Assembly (NCBI RefSeq): GCF_004791025.1
Contig: NZ_SRUO01000004.1
Span: forward strand, 186,001 to 250,000
Direction of reading: 5' to 3'
DNA length: 64,000 bases
Source: Mesorhizobium sp. M4B.F.Ca.ET.203.01.1.1
GTDB lineage: Bacteria; Pseudomonadota; Alphaproteobacteria; Rhizobiales; Rhizobiaceae
The notes beneath the pieces are model-generated. The model searched no databases and was not told the DNA's origin. It saw nothing but the letters and a program-made list of their open reading frames with translations. The position numbers and the translations under genes are program-made. Below, piece after piece: positions 33,816-42,918 of the stretch. How positions within the stretch are numbered: the first letter of the stretch is position 1; every line of letters starts with the position of its first letter.

Positions 33816-33892
33816 TGGCGATCCCGGCAGGATTCGAACCTGCGACCATCGGCTTAGAAGGCCGGTGCTCTATCCAGCTGAGCTACGGGACC
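33816..33892 (-). tRNA. tRNA-Arg (TCT anticodon)
   Basis: A 77-base cloverleaf including an encoded CCA. Acceptor GGTCCCG pairs with CGGGATC (one G-T wobble); D-arm GCTCAGCTGGATAGAGC, anticodon loop CTTCTAA (anticodon TCT), T-arm GCAGG-TTCGAAT-CCTGC. The first pair of the anticodon stem is a C-A mismatch. It decodes AGA. Confidence 0.93.
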
Positions 33893-33950
33893 GCTGGCCG
33901 GCGATGCCGGCTTTCTGCTTCTCGGCCGGGCGCGCCGCCCGGCTTGCCGG

Positions 33951-34256
33951 TCAGTGCGTCCAGGGCGTCCTGCGGTCATAGCGGAAATTCTCCGCGTAGG
34001 AAATCTGCCGGCGCTTGGTCTCCTTCGGCTCCTCGACGCGGTAGGCGAGGCCTTCCTTTTCGGCATAGGCCACGGCTTCTTCCCTGGTGTCGAAGGTCAG
34101 CCTGACCTGGCTCAGCATGTCGCCCGAGGTGGTGTAGCCCATCAGCGGGTCGATCTTCTTGCGCTGCGCGGGATCGAATTCCAGAACCCAGTGACCGGTC
34201 TTGGCCTTGCCTGACTGCATCGCGGTTTTGGCTGGGCTGAAAATGCGCGCGGACAT
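33951..34256 (-). CDS. NADH-ubiquinone oxidoreductase small subunit (NDUFS4/18-kDa type)
   Basis: 101 residues: MSARIFSPAKTAMQSGKAKT, then GHWVLEFDPAQRKKIDPLMG and EAVAYAEKEGLAYRVEEP, the conserved ETC complex I (18-kDa, NDUFS4) region, with the usual basic C terminus. It is an accessory complex I subunit in alphaproteobacteria and mitochondria, located in the cytoplasmic arm. ATG 34256 has a GAGGTGG site. The frame upstream of this start is not conserved. Confidence 0.88.
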   Translation of the reverse strand: MSARIFSPAKTAMQSGKAKTGHWVLEFDPAQRKKIDPLMGYTTSGDMLSQVRLTFDTREEAVAYAEKEGLAYRVEEPKETKRRQISYAENFRYDRRTPWTH

Positions 34257-34503
34257 GTCCACCTCGTTGTTGCGGGCCGGCGGCAGCGCCACCTTTCGCC
34301 TGTCATTACTGTGCAACGGCGCCGACGGCAAGGCCAACGGCCGCCGGGCGGGGGCGTCAGCCGGCGCGTCGGAACCTCGCCGAGGCCTGGGCATTATCCA
34401 AAACATCAGGCGACCTGTCTCGCGAGCGGGACGAATTCCGCCGCCGGCGCCCCGCGCCGGCACCCAGGCAAACGCAGCCGTTCCAACAGCCCAGACACGC
34501 ATC

Positions 34504-35478
34504 ATGAACAATGCAGCCCAAACCCGCGCAATCCAGCTCGCCGTCATCGTCGGCAGCCTTCGCGCCCAGTCCTACAGCCGCAAGATCGCCAGGGCACTGG
34601 CCGCCCGCGCGCCTGACTCGATGCGCTGCCGCTTCATCGAGATCGGCGACCTGCCGCTCTACAACGAGGACCTCGAGGGCGAAGATCCGCCGCGCGCATG
34701 GTCGACATTCCGCGCGGAAATCCGCAGCGCCGATGCGGTGCTCTTCGTCACGCCGGAATATAACCGCTCGATCCCCGGCTGCCTGAAGAACGCGCTGGAT
34801 GTGGGCTCGCGCCCGTCAGGCAAGAGCGTGTTCAAAGGCCTGCCGGCCGGGGTCGTCAGCGTCACACCGAACAAGCTTGGAGCGTTTGGCGCCAACCATG
34901 CGCTGCGCCAGACCTTCGTCTTTCTCGACATGCCGGTGATGCAGCAGCCGGAAGCCTATATCAGCACCGTCGCCGACCTGCTGGACGACAAGGGCGGGGT
35001 GAAGAGCAGCGAAACCGCTGGATCCCTGGAGAAATTCATGAGCGCCCTGGAGGACTGGATCCGAACCATCCGGCCAGACGATGCCTCCTTCGAAGCGTTC
35101 ATGCGGCAGCGTGAGAAGATCGCCGAAGACTATGTCAACGGCGACGCGAAATCGCTCGAGGCGATCGTCACCCACGCGGAACCGGCGACTTTCTTCTCGC
35201 CGCGGGGCGATCATCTCCAGGGCGCCAACGCCGTCGCGAGCCGTTACGAGCGCGACGCGCGCAGCTTCCATGAAGGCGGCAGCACCGATCTCGAGGTGCT
35301 GCAATCTTCGGCGAGCGGCGGCCTGGCGTTCTGGACCGGCCTGCAGCACGCAGAGGCGCGCATGGGCAAGAATGGCGAGACCACGGCGATGACCTTGCGG
35401 GTGACCGAGGTGTTCCGCTTCGAGGACGGCGCGTTCAGGCTCGTGCACCGCCATGCCGACCCGGCGAAGGCCGGATAG
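34504..35478 (+). CDS. NADPH-dependent FMN reductase fused to an NTF2/SnoaL-like domain
   Basis: 324 residues. Residues 1-185 are a flavodoxin-like FMN reductase (AVIVGSLRAQSYSRKIARAL phosphate loop; FVTPEYNRSIPGCLKNALD, the family E-Y-N-x-S-x-P-G loop). Residues about 195-322 form an NTF2-like domain (SnoaL/DUF4440-type) beginning FMRQREKIAEDYVNGDAKSL and ending VFRFEDGAFRLVHRHAD. The FMN reductase part alone would be complete; the extra domain is unusual. ATG 34504 opens a frame matching the family start. Possible role: flavin/quinone reduction with substrate binding by the extra domain. Confidence 0.8.
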   Translation: MNNAAQTRAIQLAVIVGSLRAQSYSRKIARALAARAPDSMRCRFIEIGDLPLYNEDLEGEDPPRAWSTFRAEIRSADAVLFVTPEYNRSIPGCLKNALDVGSRPSGKSVFKGLPAGVVSVTPNKLGAFGANHALRQTFVFLDMPVMQQPEAYISTVADLLDDKGGVKSSETAGSLEKFMSALEDWIRTIRPDDASFEAFMRQREKIAEDYVNGDAKSLEAIVTHAEPATFFSPRGDHLQGANAVASRYERDARSFHEGGSTDLEVLQSSASGGLAFWTGLQHAEARMGKNGETTAMTLRVTEVFRFEDGAFRLVHRHADPAKAG

Positions 35479-35574
35479 ACCCGCGACATAACGCCGGCGG
35501 CTTTGCAACCGCGGCATCTTCCCATTGCGCTGCAAGCGGCATATGTCGGATACAACGCCGTGTCAGACAGGGTG

Positions 35575-36765
35575 ATGACGGCGACAAACAAGGACATGGA
35601 CGCGGAAACCTTGCAGGCTCAGGCCGGCCGACCGGAGACCTTCGACGGCGCGATCGTGATCGGCGCCGGCGCGGCCGGGCTCAGCGTCGCCCTGGCGCTC
35701 ATCGAGGCCGGCGTGGCAACGCAGGTGCTGGAGCGGGAGAGCCGGCTGGCCGAACCCTGGCACCGTCGGCACGAAAACCTGCACCTCAACACCCATCGCG
35801 ATCTTTCTTCCCTGCCCGGCGTCGCCTACCCCGCCGGCACGCCCGCCTTTCCGCACCGCACCACGGTGATCAGCCATCTCAACGAATTCGCCGAGACGCA
35901 CGGGCTGCCGGTCGAATTCGGCGTCGTCGTCGAGGAAGTGACCTTCAACGGCGATCACTGGACGGTCAGGACAACCGCCGGGCCGCGGCTTGCGCGCCAT
36001 GTCGTGATCGCTACAGGTCGCGACCGGCATCCGTTCATTCCCGCCTGGAAAGGCATGAAGGACTTTGCCGGGCGCATCGTCCATTCGGCCGATTTCGGCG
36101 CGGCGAAGGACTATGAGGACAAGACGGTGCTGGTGGTGGGCGCCGGCAATTCGGGCTTCGACGCGCTCAATCACCTTTCCGGCGTCAAGGCCGGACAGAT
36201 GTGGCTTGCCGCCCGCAACGGCCCCTCGCTCTTGCCCAAGCGCATCGGCCAGATCGCAGTGCACCGTTTTTCGCCTTTCATGGCGCGGCTGCCCGTGAGG
36301 CTGGCCGACTGGGCGATGGCGCTGACCCAACGCCTCGTCTTCGGTGACCTGCGCAAATTCGGCCTGCCGTCGTCACGCGTGGGCGGCGCCAGCCGACTGG
36401 GCTCCGACTACACCGCGATCGCCTCCGATGACGGCGCCGTCGATGCCATCAAGGCCGGCCGTGTCATCGTGGTTCCGCAGATCAGGGAATTCACCCGCGA
36501 CGGCGTCATCCTCGACAACGGCCAGACGATCACCCCCGACATCGTCATCGCCGCAACCGGCTACCGCACCGGGCTGGAGCCGATGGTGGGCTCGCTCGGC
36601 GTGCTCGACGCCAAGGGCGTGCCGCTGTTCAACGGCGCCGACAGCGACCCGAGACTGCCGGGCCTTTGGTTCACCGGCATGCGGCCGAGCATCCGCGGCT
36701 GCTTTGCCAATGCCCGCATCCAGGGCGCCGCGATCGCCCGTGAGATCGCCAGGCGACGACGCTGA
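35575..36765 (+). CDS. Flavin-containing monooxygenase-like NAD(P)/FAD protein (CzcO family)
   Basis: 396 residues with two nucleotide-binding loops: GAIVIGAGAAGLSVALALIE (FAD) near residues 24-43 and VLVVGAGNSGFDALNHLSG (NADPH) near residue 185. A FATGY-like motif (IVIAATGYRTGLEP) lies near residue 325. ATG 35575 was chosen because the Rossmann loop then sits at the usual distance. Members of this branch (CzcO/YUCCA-like) oxygenate soft nucleophiles or export-linked metabolites. It is separated from the fused reductase gene by about 100 bp on the same strand, so they may be co-expressed. Confidence 0.85.
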   Translation: MTATNKDMDAETLQAQAGRPETFDGAIVIGAGAAGLSVALALIEAGVATQVLERESRLAEPWHRRHENLHLNTHRDLSSLPGVAYPAGTPAFPHRTTVISHLNEFAETHGLPVEFGVVVEEVTFNGDHWTVRTTAGPRLARHVVIATGRDRHPFIPAWKGMKDFAGRIVHSADFGAAKDYEDKTVLVVGAGNSGFDALNHLSGVKAGQMWLAARNGPSLLPKRIGQIAVHRFSPFMARLPVRLADWAMALTQRLVFGDLRKFGLPSSRVGGASRLGSDYTAIASDDGAVDAIKAGRVIVVPQIREFTRDGVILDNGQTITPDIVIAATGYRTGLEPMVGSLGVLDAKGVPLFNGADSDPRLPGLWFTGMRPSIRGCFANARIQGAAIAREIARRRR

Positions 36766-36934
36766 GCGCAAATCGCTCATTTCTGCATGAAGGCGGCGAA
36801 GTTCTCCCTCGTCGACGGCAGCCAGGCTTTCGTCATTCGTCAGCACTTCGTGCCCGATGAACGATACAGCGCTTCGTTTTTCTCGTTTCGTGGGTTGCCT
36901 TCGCGGGTCTGGAACCTTATACGCCGCAGGGCCT

Positions 36935-37011
<77 letters not shown>

Positions 37012-37297
37012 TTTTTCTCCCCGTCCCTGAACACCCGAGTTCCGGCGAATGCGCGCACGGGGTGCCCCTGGCGTCTGTCACAGATACTTTTATCGGCTGC
37101 CCCGATGGACCACGTAATGATCCATATATGACGATGCAGACGATATCTCTGGAAGGCAAGCTCGCCGGGCGAGAACCCCAACCGCCTTACACCCGGCGAG
37201 CCCACAACCCGATCTGGAACGCGATCGGGGCCGGGATCAGCCGGCAAACTGGATGTTGCAAGATGGATGCCGGCGGCCTTGTCCCGAAATGGGACAG

Positions 37298-37720
37298 TTA
37301 AGTGGCGCTTTCCCATGGATTGACGACGGGTATGCCCGCCGCGTGAAAGGCCGACACGTCACGTGAAGCGACGCGGAAGCCTTTGGCGGCGGCGATAGCC
37401 GCTATGTAGCCGTCGGGTATAGGAAACCCCTTGCCCGCGGCTCTGGCCTTTGGGGCAAGGCCGGCATACTGCCTCGCTGCCTGCGCATCGAATGGCAGAA
37501 CGCGCTGTTCGAACACCGCGCGTATGCCAGCAAAGGCCTCAGCCAGGGCATTCTTGCGGCGCCCCGCAGCCATCACCTCGATGCCGAACAGCACCTCAGC
37601 GAGAGTCACGCTGGAAATATACAATGTTTCAGCAGCCTGATCGTCCAGCCATGCCAGAACCGCCGGATGGGGCTGTGGCCTCATCACCTCCGAAACGACA
37701 TTGGTGTCCAGGACGATCAT
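37298..37720 (-). CDS. fitB: FitB/VapC-type PIN-domain toxin
   Basis: 140 residues of the PIN RNase family: MIVLDTNVVSEVMRP (Asp5), SSVTLAEVLFGIEVM (Glu near 42) and FPIPDGYIAAIAAAKGF (Asp near 104), the acidic metal-binding residues of VapC/FitB. It would cut RNA when free of antitoxin. The start overlaps the antitoxin stop (ATGA). FitB of Neisseria is closest in layout (FitA-FitB operon with a shared operator). Confidence 0.88.
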   Translation of the reverse strand: MIVLDTNVVSEVMRPQPHPAVLAWLDDQAAETLYISSVTLAEVLFGIEVMAAGRRKNALAEAFAGIRAVFEQRVLPFDAQAARQYAGLAPKARAAGKGFPIPDGYIAAIAAAKGFRVASRDVSAFHAAGIPVVNPWESAT

Positions 37721-37971
37721 TCGAATCTCAGAGGCTCGGCCGGGCTTTTATCGCGGACCTGCTCCAAGGCATCTACATCCTCACCTTTTACCCCGGCGCG
37801 GCGGGCGATGTCGGACAGCAAAGCGCCCAGCTTCACACGCCCTTCCGGCCGCACGGCGTTTTCGAGTATGGCTCGAATCTCCGCTTCCGTGCTTCGGCCG
37901 TGGACGGCGGCCTGCACGCGCAGAGCACGGTGGGTTTCTTCCGGAATATTTCTGATCGTCACAGATGGCAT
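37717..37971 (-). CDS. fitA: FitA-type ribbon-helix-helix antitoxin
   Basis: 84 residues beginning MPSVTIRNIPEETHRALRVQ, the ribbon-helix-helix start of FitA/VapB antitoxins, then RSTEAEIRAILENAVRP, the second helix. The C-terminal part would block the FitB active site. The ATG at 37971 is preferred over 37980 because the family begins at this M-x-S-V-x-I-R-N. Its stop overlaps the toxin start. A row of TGATGTCA-like half-sites lies directly upstream. Confidence 0.88.
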   Translation of the reverse strand: MPSVTIRNIPEETHRALRVQAAVHGRSTEAEIRAILENAVRPEGRVKLGALLSDIARRAGVKGEDVDALEQVRDKSPAEPLRFE

Positions 37972-38038
37972 TGATATCATCCCGATGTCATTGACATCAT
38001 ATCACCAGATGTCTCTGATGTCACTGGCTCTGACGTCA
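37972..38038. promoter_or_regulatory. FitAB operator: row of TGATGTCA-like 8-mers
   Basis: Six related 8-mers: TGATATCA (37972), CGATGTCA (37983), TGACATCA (37992), AGATGTCT (38007), TGATGTCA (38016) and TGACGTCA (38031). Their start-to-start steps are 11, 9, 15, 9 and 15 bp. FitA binds inverted repeats of a similar T-G-A-T core, so this is the likely site of cooperative autorepression. Confidence 0.65.
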
Positions 38039-38060
38039 CCTGCTGGCTACCGGACAAGGC

Positions 38061-38765
38061 CTAAATCTCGAACTCGCCCTGCCCTTCGTCCATGGCGCTG
38101 ACGGTTTCGGCGGCGAGCGCCCTGGTGATCGGCGTCTTGCGCTCCAGCGCTGCGCGGTCGAGGCGTTCCACCACGCGCATGGCGGTGGCCAGCGAGCGCT
38201 CGATGCGCCTGACCAGATATTGCACGACATGCGGCTCGACCTCGACCTGGCGGTCAGCGAAAAGCTTTGTGATGACGCCGGCGAGCAGCAGATCGTCGGG
38301 TTCGTGGATCTCCACGGTCGCTGCGGCCTTCAGCCGCGAGATGAGGTCGGGCAGCGCGACACCCCAGGCCGAGGGAAAGCGCCTGGCCGTCAGCAGTAGA
38401 GAGGAGCCGGCGCCACGGACGGCGTTGATGAGGTGGAACAGGCCAGTCTCGTCGACGGGGTGCTTGTCGATGTCGTCGATGAGGACGGGCATCTCCCCAA
38501 GATCGGCGATGCACTGTTCGATGCGTCCGGCATCGACCCTTAGCGCGCCGGCGCGGGCCAGCCAGATCGAGGCCAGATGCGTCTTGCCGGAGCCCGCCGG
38601 CCCGGCCAGCACCACGACCGGCGACGGCCAGTCGGGCCATCGGTCGACCAGCGCCACCGCCTGGGCGTTGGTCGAAGACACCACGAGCTCGTCGCGCGAG
38701 TAGCCGGTGCCGTGGCCGAGATCGAGCGGCAACTGGCGCGGCGGATCGGTTCTGTCAGCGGCCAT
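38061..38765 (-). CDS. hdaA: HdaA, DnaA-related regulatory ATPase-fold protein
   Basis: 234 residues. A QLPLDL clamp-binding motif at residues 11-16 should bind the DNA polymerase beta clamp. The AAA+ domain shows GPAGSGKTHLAS (Walker A), the Walker B-like VLIDDIDKHPVDE, and the sensor region LLLTARRFPSAWGVALPDL. The DnaA DNA-binding domain is absent, as expected for HdaA, which with the clamp promotes hydrolysis of DnaA-bound ATP and limits initiation. Neighbouring AI-2E permease and phosphatidyltransferase genes are the usual rhizobial context. Confidence 0.9.
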   Translation of the reverse strand: MAADRTDPPRQLPLDLGHGTGYSRDELVVSSTNAQAVALVDRWPDWPSPVVVLAGPAGSGKTHLASIWLARAGALRVDAGRIEQCIADLGEMPVLIDDIDKHPVDETGLFHLINAVRGAGSSLLLTARRFPSAWGVALPDLISRLKAAATVEIHEPDDLLLAGVITKLFADRQVEVEPHVVQYLVRRIERSLATAMRVVERLDRAALERKTPITRALAAETVSAMDEGQGEFEI

Positions 38766-38771
38766 GGCGTG

Positions 38772-39974
38772 TCAGCCGCGCGGCTTGGCGGCCCGGCGGC
38801 GGTTCGCCGGCAGCGGCGGTATGGGCTCGGTCGCGTGACCCTTGTAGAGCGGCGATTCGAGATAGCGGGCAATGGCGAAGCGCACCAGCACGGCGACCGC
38901 CGCCGAAGCTGGCACCGCGATCAGCAGGCCGACAAAGCCGAACAGCGCGCCGAAGGCGAACAGCGCGAACATCAGCCAGACCGGATGCAGGCCGACGCTT
39001 TTGCCCACCAGCCTCGGCTGCAGAATGTTGCCCTCGATGAATTGGCCGACGAAAAACACGCAAGCCACCGCAACGATCATCACCCAGTCCGGCCAGAACT
39101 GGACAAAGGCGACGCCGACCGCGAGCACCAGCCCGGTCAGCGAGCCGACATAGGGGATGAAGGAGATCAGCCCGGCGAAGAGGCCGATGAGGATCGCGAA
39201 GTTGAGGCCGGCCAAAGTCAGGCCCGTGGCGTACATGGCGCCGAGCACCAGGCAGAGCGTGCCCTGGCCGCGCACGAAGCCGGCGGTCGCGGTGTTGATG
39301 TCGCGGGCGATCGTCCGCACCGTCTCGACATAGTCGCGCGGCACCCAGCTGTCGACCTCGGCCACCATGCGGTCCCAGTCGAGCAGCATGTAGAAGGCGA
39401 CGACCGGCGTCACCACGAACAGGCTGACCACCGAGACCAGCGCCACGCCGGAGCTCCAGATCGACGTGAAGACGGTGGTGAGCAGGCCAAAGCCGGAAGT
39501 GAGCAGCGAGTTCAGCCCGTCGCGCAAGCTGTTGGCGTTGACGCCAAATCTCTGCTCCAGCCATTTCGGGTCGAAGCTGGTGATCAATGCCTGCAGGCGG
39601 GTGAGATATTCCGGCAGCTTGCCGGCGAAATCGGCCATTTGCGTCGCCAGCACCGGCACCAGGATGACGAAGGCGAGCACAAGCACGACGATGAAGGCGA
39701 TCAGGATGACCACCGTCGCCATCAGCCGGGAGAGGCCGAGGCGCTGCAGCCGGTCTGCGACCGGGTCGAGGAAATAGGCGAGCACCATGCCGGCGACGAA
39801 GGGCAGAAGGATGCTGGAGAAGACGTAGAGGAACAGGGCGAGCAGGACGGCGGTGCCCAGCCAGAAGAATATCTGGCGGCGGAACGCCGAGGACGCGGCT
39901 TCGCCGGCCGCCGCTGCCTCGGCGGCCGCCGCGATGGATCCTTGGTCAGGAGTCCGGTTTGGAGCCTTCGCCAT
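38772..39974 (-). CDS. AI-2E-family (PerM-like) transporter
   Basis: 400 residues with eight membrane helices, including ILLPFVAGMVLAYFLDPVAD near residues 50-69 and the C-terminal LIGLFAGLISFIPYVGSLTG, the signature of AI2E/PerM permeases. The family name comes from AI-2 export by TqsA, but the cargo of most members is unknown. Its ATG overlaps the end of the upstream phosphatidyltransferase gene by 29 bp, and hdaA starts six bases past its stop, so these are likely one transcript. Confidence 0.85.
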   Translation of the reverse strand: MAKAPNRTPDQGSIAAAAEAAAAGEAASSAFRRQIFFWLGTAVLLALFLYVFSSILLPFVAGMVLAYFLDPVADRLQRLGLSRLMATVVILIAFIVVLVLAFVILVPVLATQMADFAGKLPEYLTRLQALITSFDPKWLEQRFGVNANSLRDGLNSLLTSGFGLLTTVFTSIWSSGVALVSVVSLFVVTPVVAFYMLLDWDRMVAEVDSWVPRDYVETVRTIARDINTATAGFVRGQGTLCLVLGAMYATGLTLAGLNFAILIGLFAGLISFIPYVGSLTGLVLAVGVAFVQFWPDWVMIVAVACVFFVGQFIEGNILQPRLVGKSVGLHPVWLMFALFAFGALFGFVGLLIAVPASAAVAVLVRFAIARYLESPLYKGHATEPIPPLPANRRRAAKPRG

Positions 39975-40503
39975 AGCCGCTCATATGCCTCAACCAGGTC
40001 ACGAGATAGGCCGCGGCCGAAGCCACGGTCAAGACCCCGGACAGCAATATGAGCGCCGGCCTCAGCGGGTCGAAGTGGATCGAAATAGCCAATTCGCCAA
40101 GCACCACCGCCGCCAGGATGATCTGGATGGCGGTGTTGGCCTTGGATATCAGGAGCGGTTTCATCTCGACCGGATGCGCCATTACCGTCGACAGAAGCAC
40201 GGCGCAGACGATCAGCGCGTCGCGCGAGACCATGGTGACGACCAGCCACAGCGGCAACTCGCCGATGAAGCCCATGACCACGAACGCCGAGACCAGCAGC
40301 AGCTTGTCAGCCATCGGGTCGAGATAGGCGCCGAGTTTCGAAAACTGGTTGAAGCGGCGAGCGATGAAGCCGTCGACCCCATCGGAGATGCCGGCGACGA
40401 GGAAGCCGGCAAAAGCCCAGTCCCAGCGCGCCTGCAGCATGGCCAACACCACGGCGGGCACGAGAACCAGGCGCATGATCGTAATCATGTTGGGGATGGT
40501 CAA
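39946..40503 (-). CDS. CDP-alcohol phosphatidyltransferase (PgsA-like)
   Basis: 185 residues, four membrane helices. The catalytic motif D-G-x2-A-R-x8-G-x3-D-x3-D is complete, from Asp44-Gly45 through Asp66. The family transfers a phosphatidyl group from CDP-diacylglycerol to an alcohol such as glycerol-3-phosphate. The TTG at 40503 gives the usual start MTIPNMITIMRLVLVP. A second PgsA or PssA elsewhere cannot be excluded, so the acceptor is open. Confidence 0.85.
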   Translation of the reverse strand: MTIPNMITIMRLVLVPAVVLAMLQARWDWAFAGFLVAGISDGVDGFIARRFNQFSKLGAYLDPMADKLLLVSAFVVMGFIGELPLWLVVTMVSRDALIVCAVLLSTVMAHPVEMKPLLISKANTAIQIILAAVVLGELAISIHFDPLRPALILLSGVLTVASAAAYLVTWLRHMSGYGEGSKPDS

Positions 40504-40621
40504 ACGTCTGCCCCGTCGTGGCTTGTTGGGAGATAGATGATGGAGATGGGAGGTGGGCGCAAGGACCGAGCGCCTCATTCTCCCACACGGTCGATTGGCG
40601 AAAGCGGCGATGACGATCGAA

Positions 40622-40775
40622 CTCCCCCCTTGCGGGGGAGATGCCTGGCAAGGCAGAGGGGGTGCTGTCCCGCCGACGTATCGGCCATTGCTCAACGGGC
40701 ACCAACTGATCGTTCGAAGGTCGCGATCCTCCACACCCCCTCTGTCCTGCCGGACATCTCCGCAAGGAGGAGATC
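40622..40775. repeat. RIME-like palindromic repeat element, full copy 1
   Basis: Two inverted arms of about 45 bp (40622-40667 and 40731-40773) enclose a spacer of about 63 bp. Each arm has its own small hairpin (CTCCCCCCTTGCGGGGGAG). The sequence lies between the phosphatidyltransferase promoter and purM, and matches a second full copy at 47609. The 421 bp from 40504 to 40924 otherwise show no gene. Confidence 0.7.
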
Positions 40776-40924
40776 AGCTGTCGCCTCGGACTTGGCCAGT
40801 CGCCAGCGCTGTTGCAACCATTGCTGTCCACGGTTTTGTCGCCCGGGAGGGCCGTCATCCTTGCTCCCCGAAACCATTCATGCGAAGAGCCCGCAAGCAC
40901 AGTGGAAACAGCGACGAGCCGGAT

Positions 40925-42004
40925 ATGACCAAGCGCGACACAGCCAAGCGCAAGAACGGGCTCACCTATGCCGAGGCGGGTGTCGATATCGATGCCGGCA
41001 ATCTGATGGTGGAGAAGATCAAGCCGCTGGTGCGCGCCACGCGCCGGCCGGGCGCCGATGGCGAGATCGGCGGCTTCGGCGGGCTGTTCGACCTCAAAGC
41101 CGCCGGCTTCTCCGATCCGGTGCTGGTCGCCGCCAATGACGGCGTCGGCACCAAGCTCAAGATCGCCATCGACGCCGGCAAACACGACACGATCGGTATC
41201 GACCTCGTTGCCATGTGCGTCAACGACATCGTCGTGCAGGGCGCCGAGCCGCTGTTCTTCCTCGACTATTTCGCCACCGGCAAGCTCGACCCCGACCAGG
41301 GGGCGGCGATCGTCGGCGGCATCGCGCAAGGCTGCCGGCAGGCCGGCTGCGCCCTGATCGGCGGCGAGACGGCCGAGATGCCCGGCATGTATCACGGCAA
41401 GGATTACGACCTCGCCGGTTTCGCCGTCGGCGCCGCCGAGCGCGGCCAGCTGCTGCCCACCGACGACATCGTCGAGGGCGACGTGCTCCTGGGTCTCGCC
41501 TCGTCCGGCCTGCATTCCAACGGCTATTCCCTGGTTCGCCGTATCGTTGCCGCCAGCGGCCTCGCCTGGAGCGACCCGGCACCGTTCAACGACGAGGCGA
41601 CGCTTGCCGAAGCACTGCTCGAGCCGACGCGCATCTATGTGAAGTCGATCCTGAAGGCGATCCGCAATACGCATGGCATCAAGGCGCTGGCCCATATCAC
41701 CGGCGGCGGCTTTCCCGAGAACATTCCGCGCGTGCTGCCGAAGGACTTTTCCGCCGAGCTCGACCTCAACGCCATCGAGGTGCCGCCGGTGTTCGCGTGG
41801 CTGGCCAAGACCGGCGGCGTGGCGCCGGAAGAGATGATGCGCACCTTCAATTGCGGCATCGGCATGATCCTCGCCGTGGCCTCCGGCCAGGCGGCACAAG
41901 TGGCTGCTGTGCTGCAGGAGGCCGGCGAGACGGTGACGCCGATCGGCCGCATCGTGCCACGCCGCGACGCCGGCGTCATCTACCGGGGGTCGATCGGCCT
42001 ATGA
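40925..42004 (+). CDS. purM: Phosphoribosylformylglycinamidine cyclo-ligase (AIR synthetase)
   Basis: 359 residues. It closes the imidazole ring of AIR with ATP in purine synthesis. Visible motifs: [20 protein letters not shown] (N-terminal glycine-rich start), [18 protein letters not shown] (substrate loop), [20 protein letters not shown] and [11 protein letters not shown], plus [14 protein letters not shown]. Size and order match the family. It overlaps purN by ATGA, the usual rhizobial purMN pair. The long RIME-like repeat lies just upstream. Confidence 0.97.
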   Translation: MTKRDTAKRKNGLTYAEAGVDIDAGNLMVEKIKPLVRATRRPGADGEIGGFGGLFDLKAAGFSDPVLVAANDGVGTKLKIAIDAGKHDTIGIDLVAMCVNDIVVQGAEPLFFLDYFATGKLDPDQGAAIVGGIAQGCRQAGCALIGGETAEMPGMYHGKDYDLAGFAVGAAERGQLLPTDDIVEGDVLLGLASSGLHSNGYSLVRRIVAASGLAWSDPAPFNDEATLAEALLEPTRIYVKSILKAIRNTHGIKALAHITGGGFPENIPRVLPKDFSAELDLNAIEVPPVFAWLAKTGGVAPEEMMRTFNCGIGMILAVASGQAAQVAAVLQEAGETVTPIGRIVPRRDAGVIYRGSIGL

Positions 42005-42708
42005 GCAGGAAACGCACCGTCGTTCTGATCTCCGGGCGCGGCTCCAACATGACGGCGCTGATCGCGGCGGCGAGCGACCCAGCCTATCCGGCCGAGATCG
42101 TCGGCGTCATCTCCGACCGGGCGAACGCTGCCGGCCTCGCCATCGCGGCCGCGCGCGGCATCGCCACCAAGGTGATCCAGCGCTCGGATTATGGCAGCAA
42201 GGAAGCGCATGACGGCGCGATCGATGCCGCCCTTGCCGGCTTCGGCGCCGAAATCGTCGCGCTGGCCGGCTACATGCGCATCCTGGGTGGCCGCTTCGTC
42301 GAGAAATGGCTGGGGCGGGTGGTCAACATCCACCCTGCCCTTTTGCCTGCCTTCAAGGGCCTGGATACGCATGCCCGCGCCCTGCGCGCCGGCGTTCGCA
42401 TCCATGGCTGCTCGGTGCATTTCGTGACGCTCGACATGGATGACGGCCCGATCATCGCGCAGGCCGCCGTGCCGGTGATGGTCGGCGACAATGAGGATAC
42501 GCTCGCCGCCCGCGTGCTCAAGGCCGAGCACCGGCTCTACCCGCTGGCGCTTGGGCTGGTCGCCGAAGGCAAGGCGCGCATGGAGAAGGGCCACACCGTG
42601 CTCGCCCATTTCGCCGACGATGCCGACAACGGCACCTCCGTGGTGATGGCGCCCGACCCGCTGCGCGAGGAAAGCGATCTCGAGCAGTTGGCGCGGATCA
42701 CGCCGTAA
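42001..42708 (+). CDS. purN: Phosphoribosylglycinamide formyltransferase (GART)
   Basis: 235 residues. [17 protein letters not shown] is the N-terminal GAR-binding loop, and the formyl-transfer site is [16 protein letters not shown] followed by [19 protein letters not shown] (catalytic Asn, His and Asp). It formylates GAR with N10-formyl-tetrahydrofolate. The ATG overlaps the purM stop. The C terminus runs to ARITP, slightly longer than E. coli PurN (212 aa). Confidence 0.96.
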   Translation: MSRKRTVVLISGRGSNMTALIAAASDPAYPAEIVGVISDRANAAGLAIAAARGIATKVIQRSDYGSKEAHDGAIDAALAGFGAEIVALAGYMRILGGRFVEKWLGRVVNIHPALLPAFKGLDTHARALRAGVRIHGCSVHFVTLDMDDGPIIAQAAVPVMVGDNEDTLAARVLKAEHRLYPLALGLVAEGKARMEKGHTVLAHFADDADNGTSVVMAPDPLREESDLEQLARITP

Positions 42709-42718
42709 GGGATTGAGG

Positions 42719-42891
42719 CCGGTAGCAAATATTGCCACTTTTCCGAGTCCGGACCGCGACGACCTGACGTTGGTGCCGACACCCGAGCGCCGAGCGTCGG
42801 CAACTATCTCATACTCTATCGCCTCGCCAAGGAACGGATTGAGATCGTGTGTATCGTGCATGGCGCACGCGACATCTCGACGTTATTTTGA
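42719..42891 (+). pseudogene. Decayed ParE/RelE-family toxin fragment
   Basis: The sequence just past purN reads, in the frame of purN, GPRRPDVGADTRAPSVGNYL then ILYRLAKERIEIVCIVHGAR and DISTLF stop. This is the C-terminal half of a ParE toxin (typical text: R-P-D-L-G..., S-F-P-V-G-N-Y-L-I-F-Y-R, I-E-I-V-R-V-L-H-G-A-R-D-I). The preceding VANIATFPSPDR lies in the +1 frame, so a frameshift separates the two pieces, and no start or antitoxin is present. Confidence 0.65.
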
Positions 42892-42918
42892 AAGGCAGTG
42901 GCGACAGGGAATGGTGAT

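Noticed and set aside
36373..36846. 157-codon minus-strand frame at the end of the monooxygenase gene
   Set aside because: Shadow of the plus-strand flavoprotein; the small unpaired end has no start with a ribosome site.
37062..37301. 79-codon plus-strand frame between tRNA-Pro and fitB
   Set aside because: No ribosome binding site, no known family, and no conserved feature that I can name.
38577..40052. 491-codon plus-strand frame opposite hdaA and the AI-2E permease
   Set aside because: Strongly polar, His/Asp/Glu-rich translation with no fold; opposite recognised genes.
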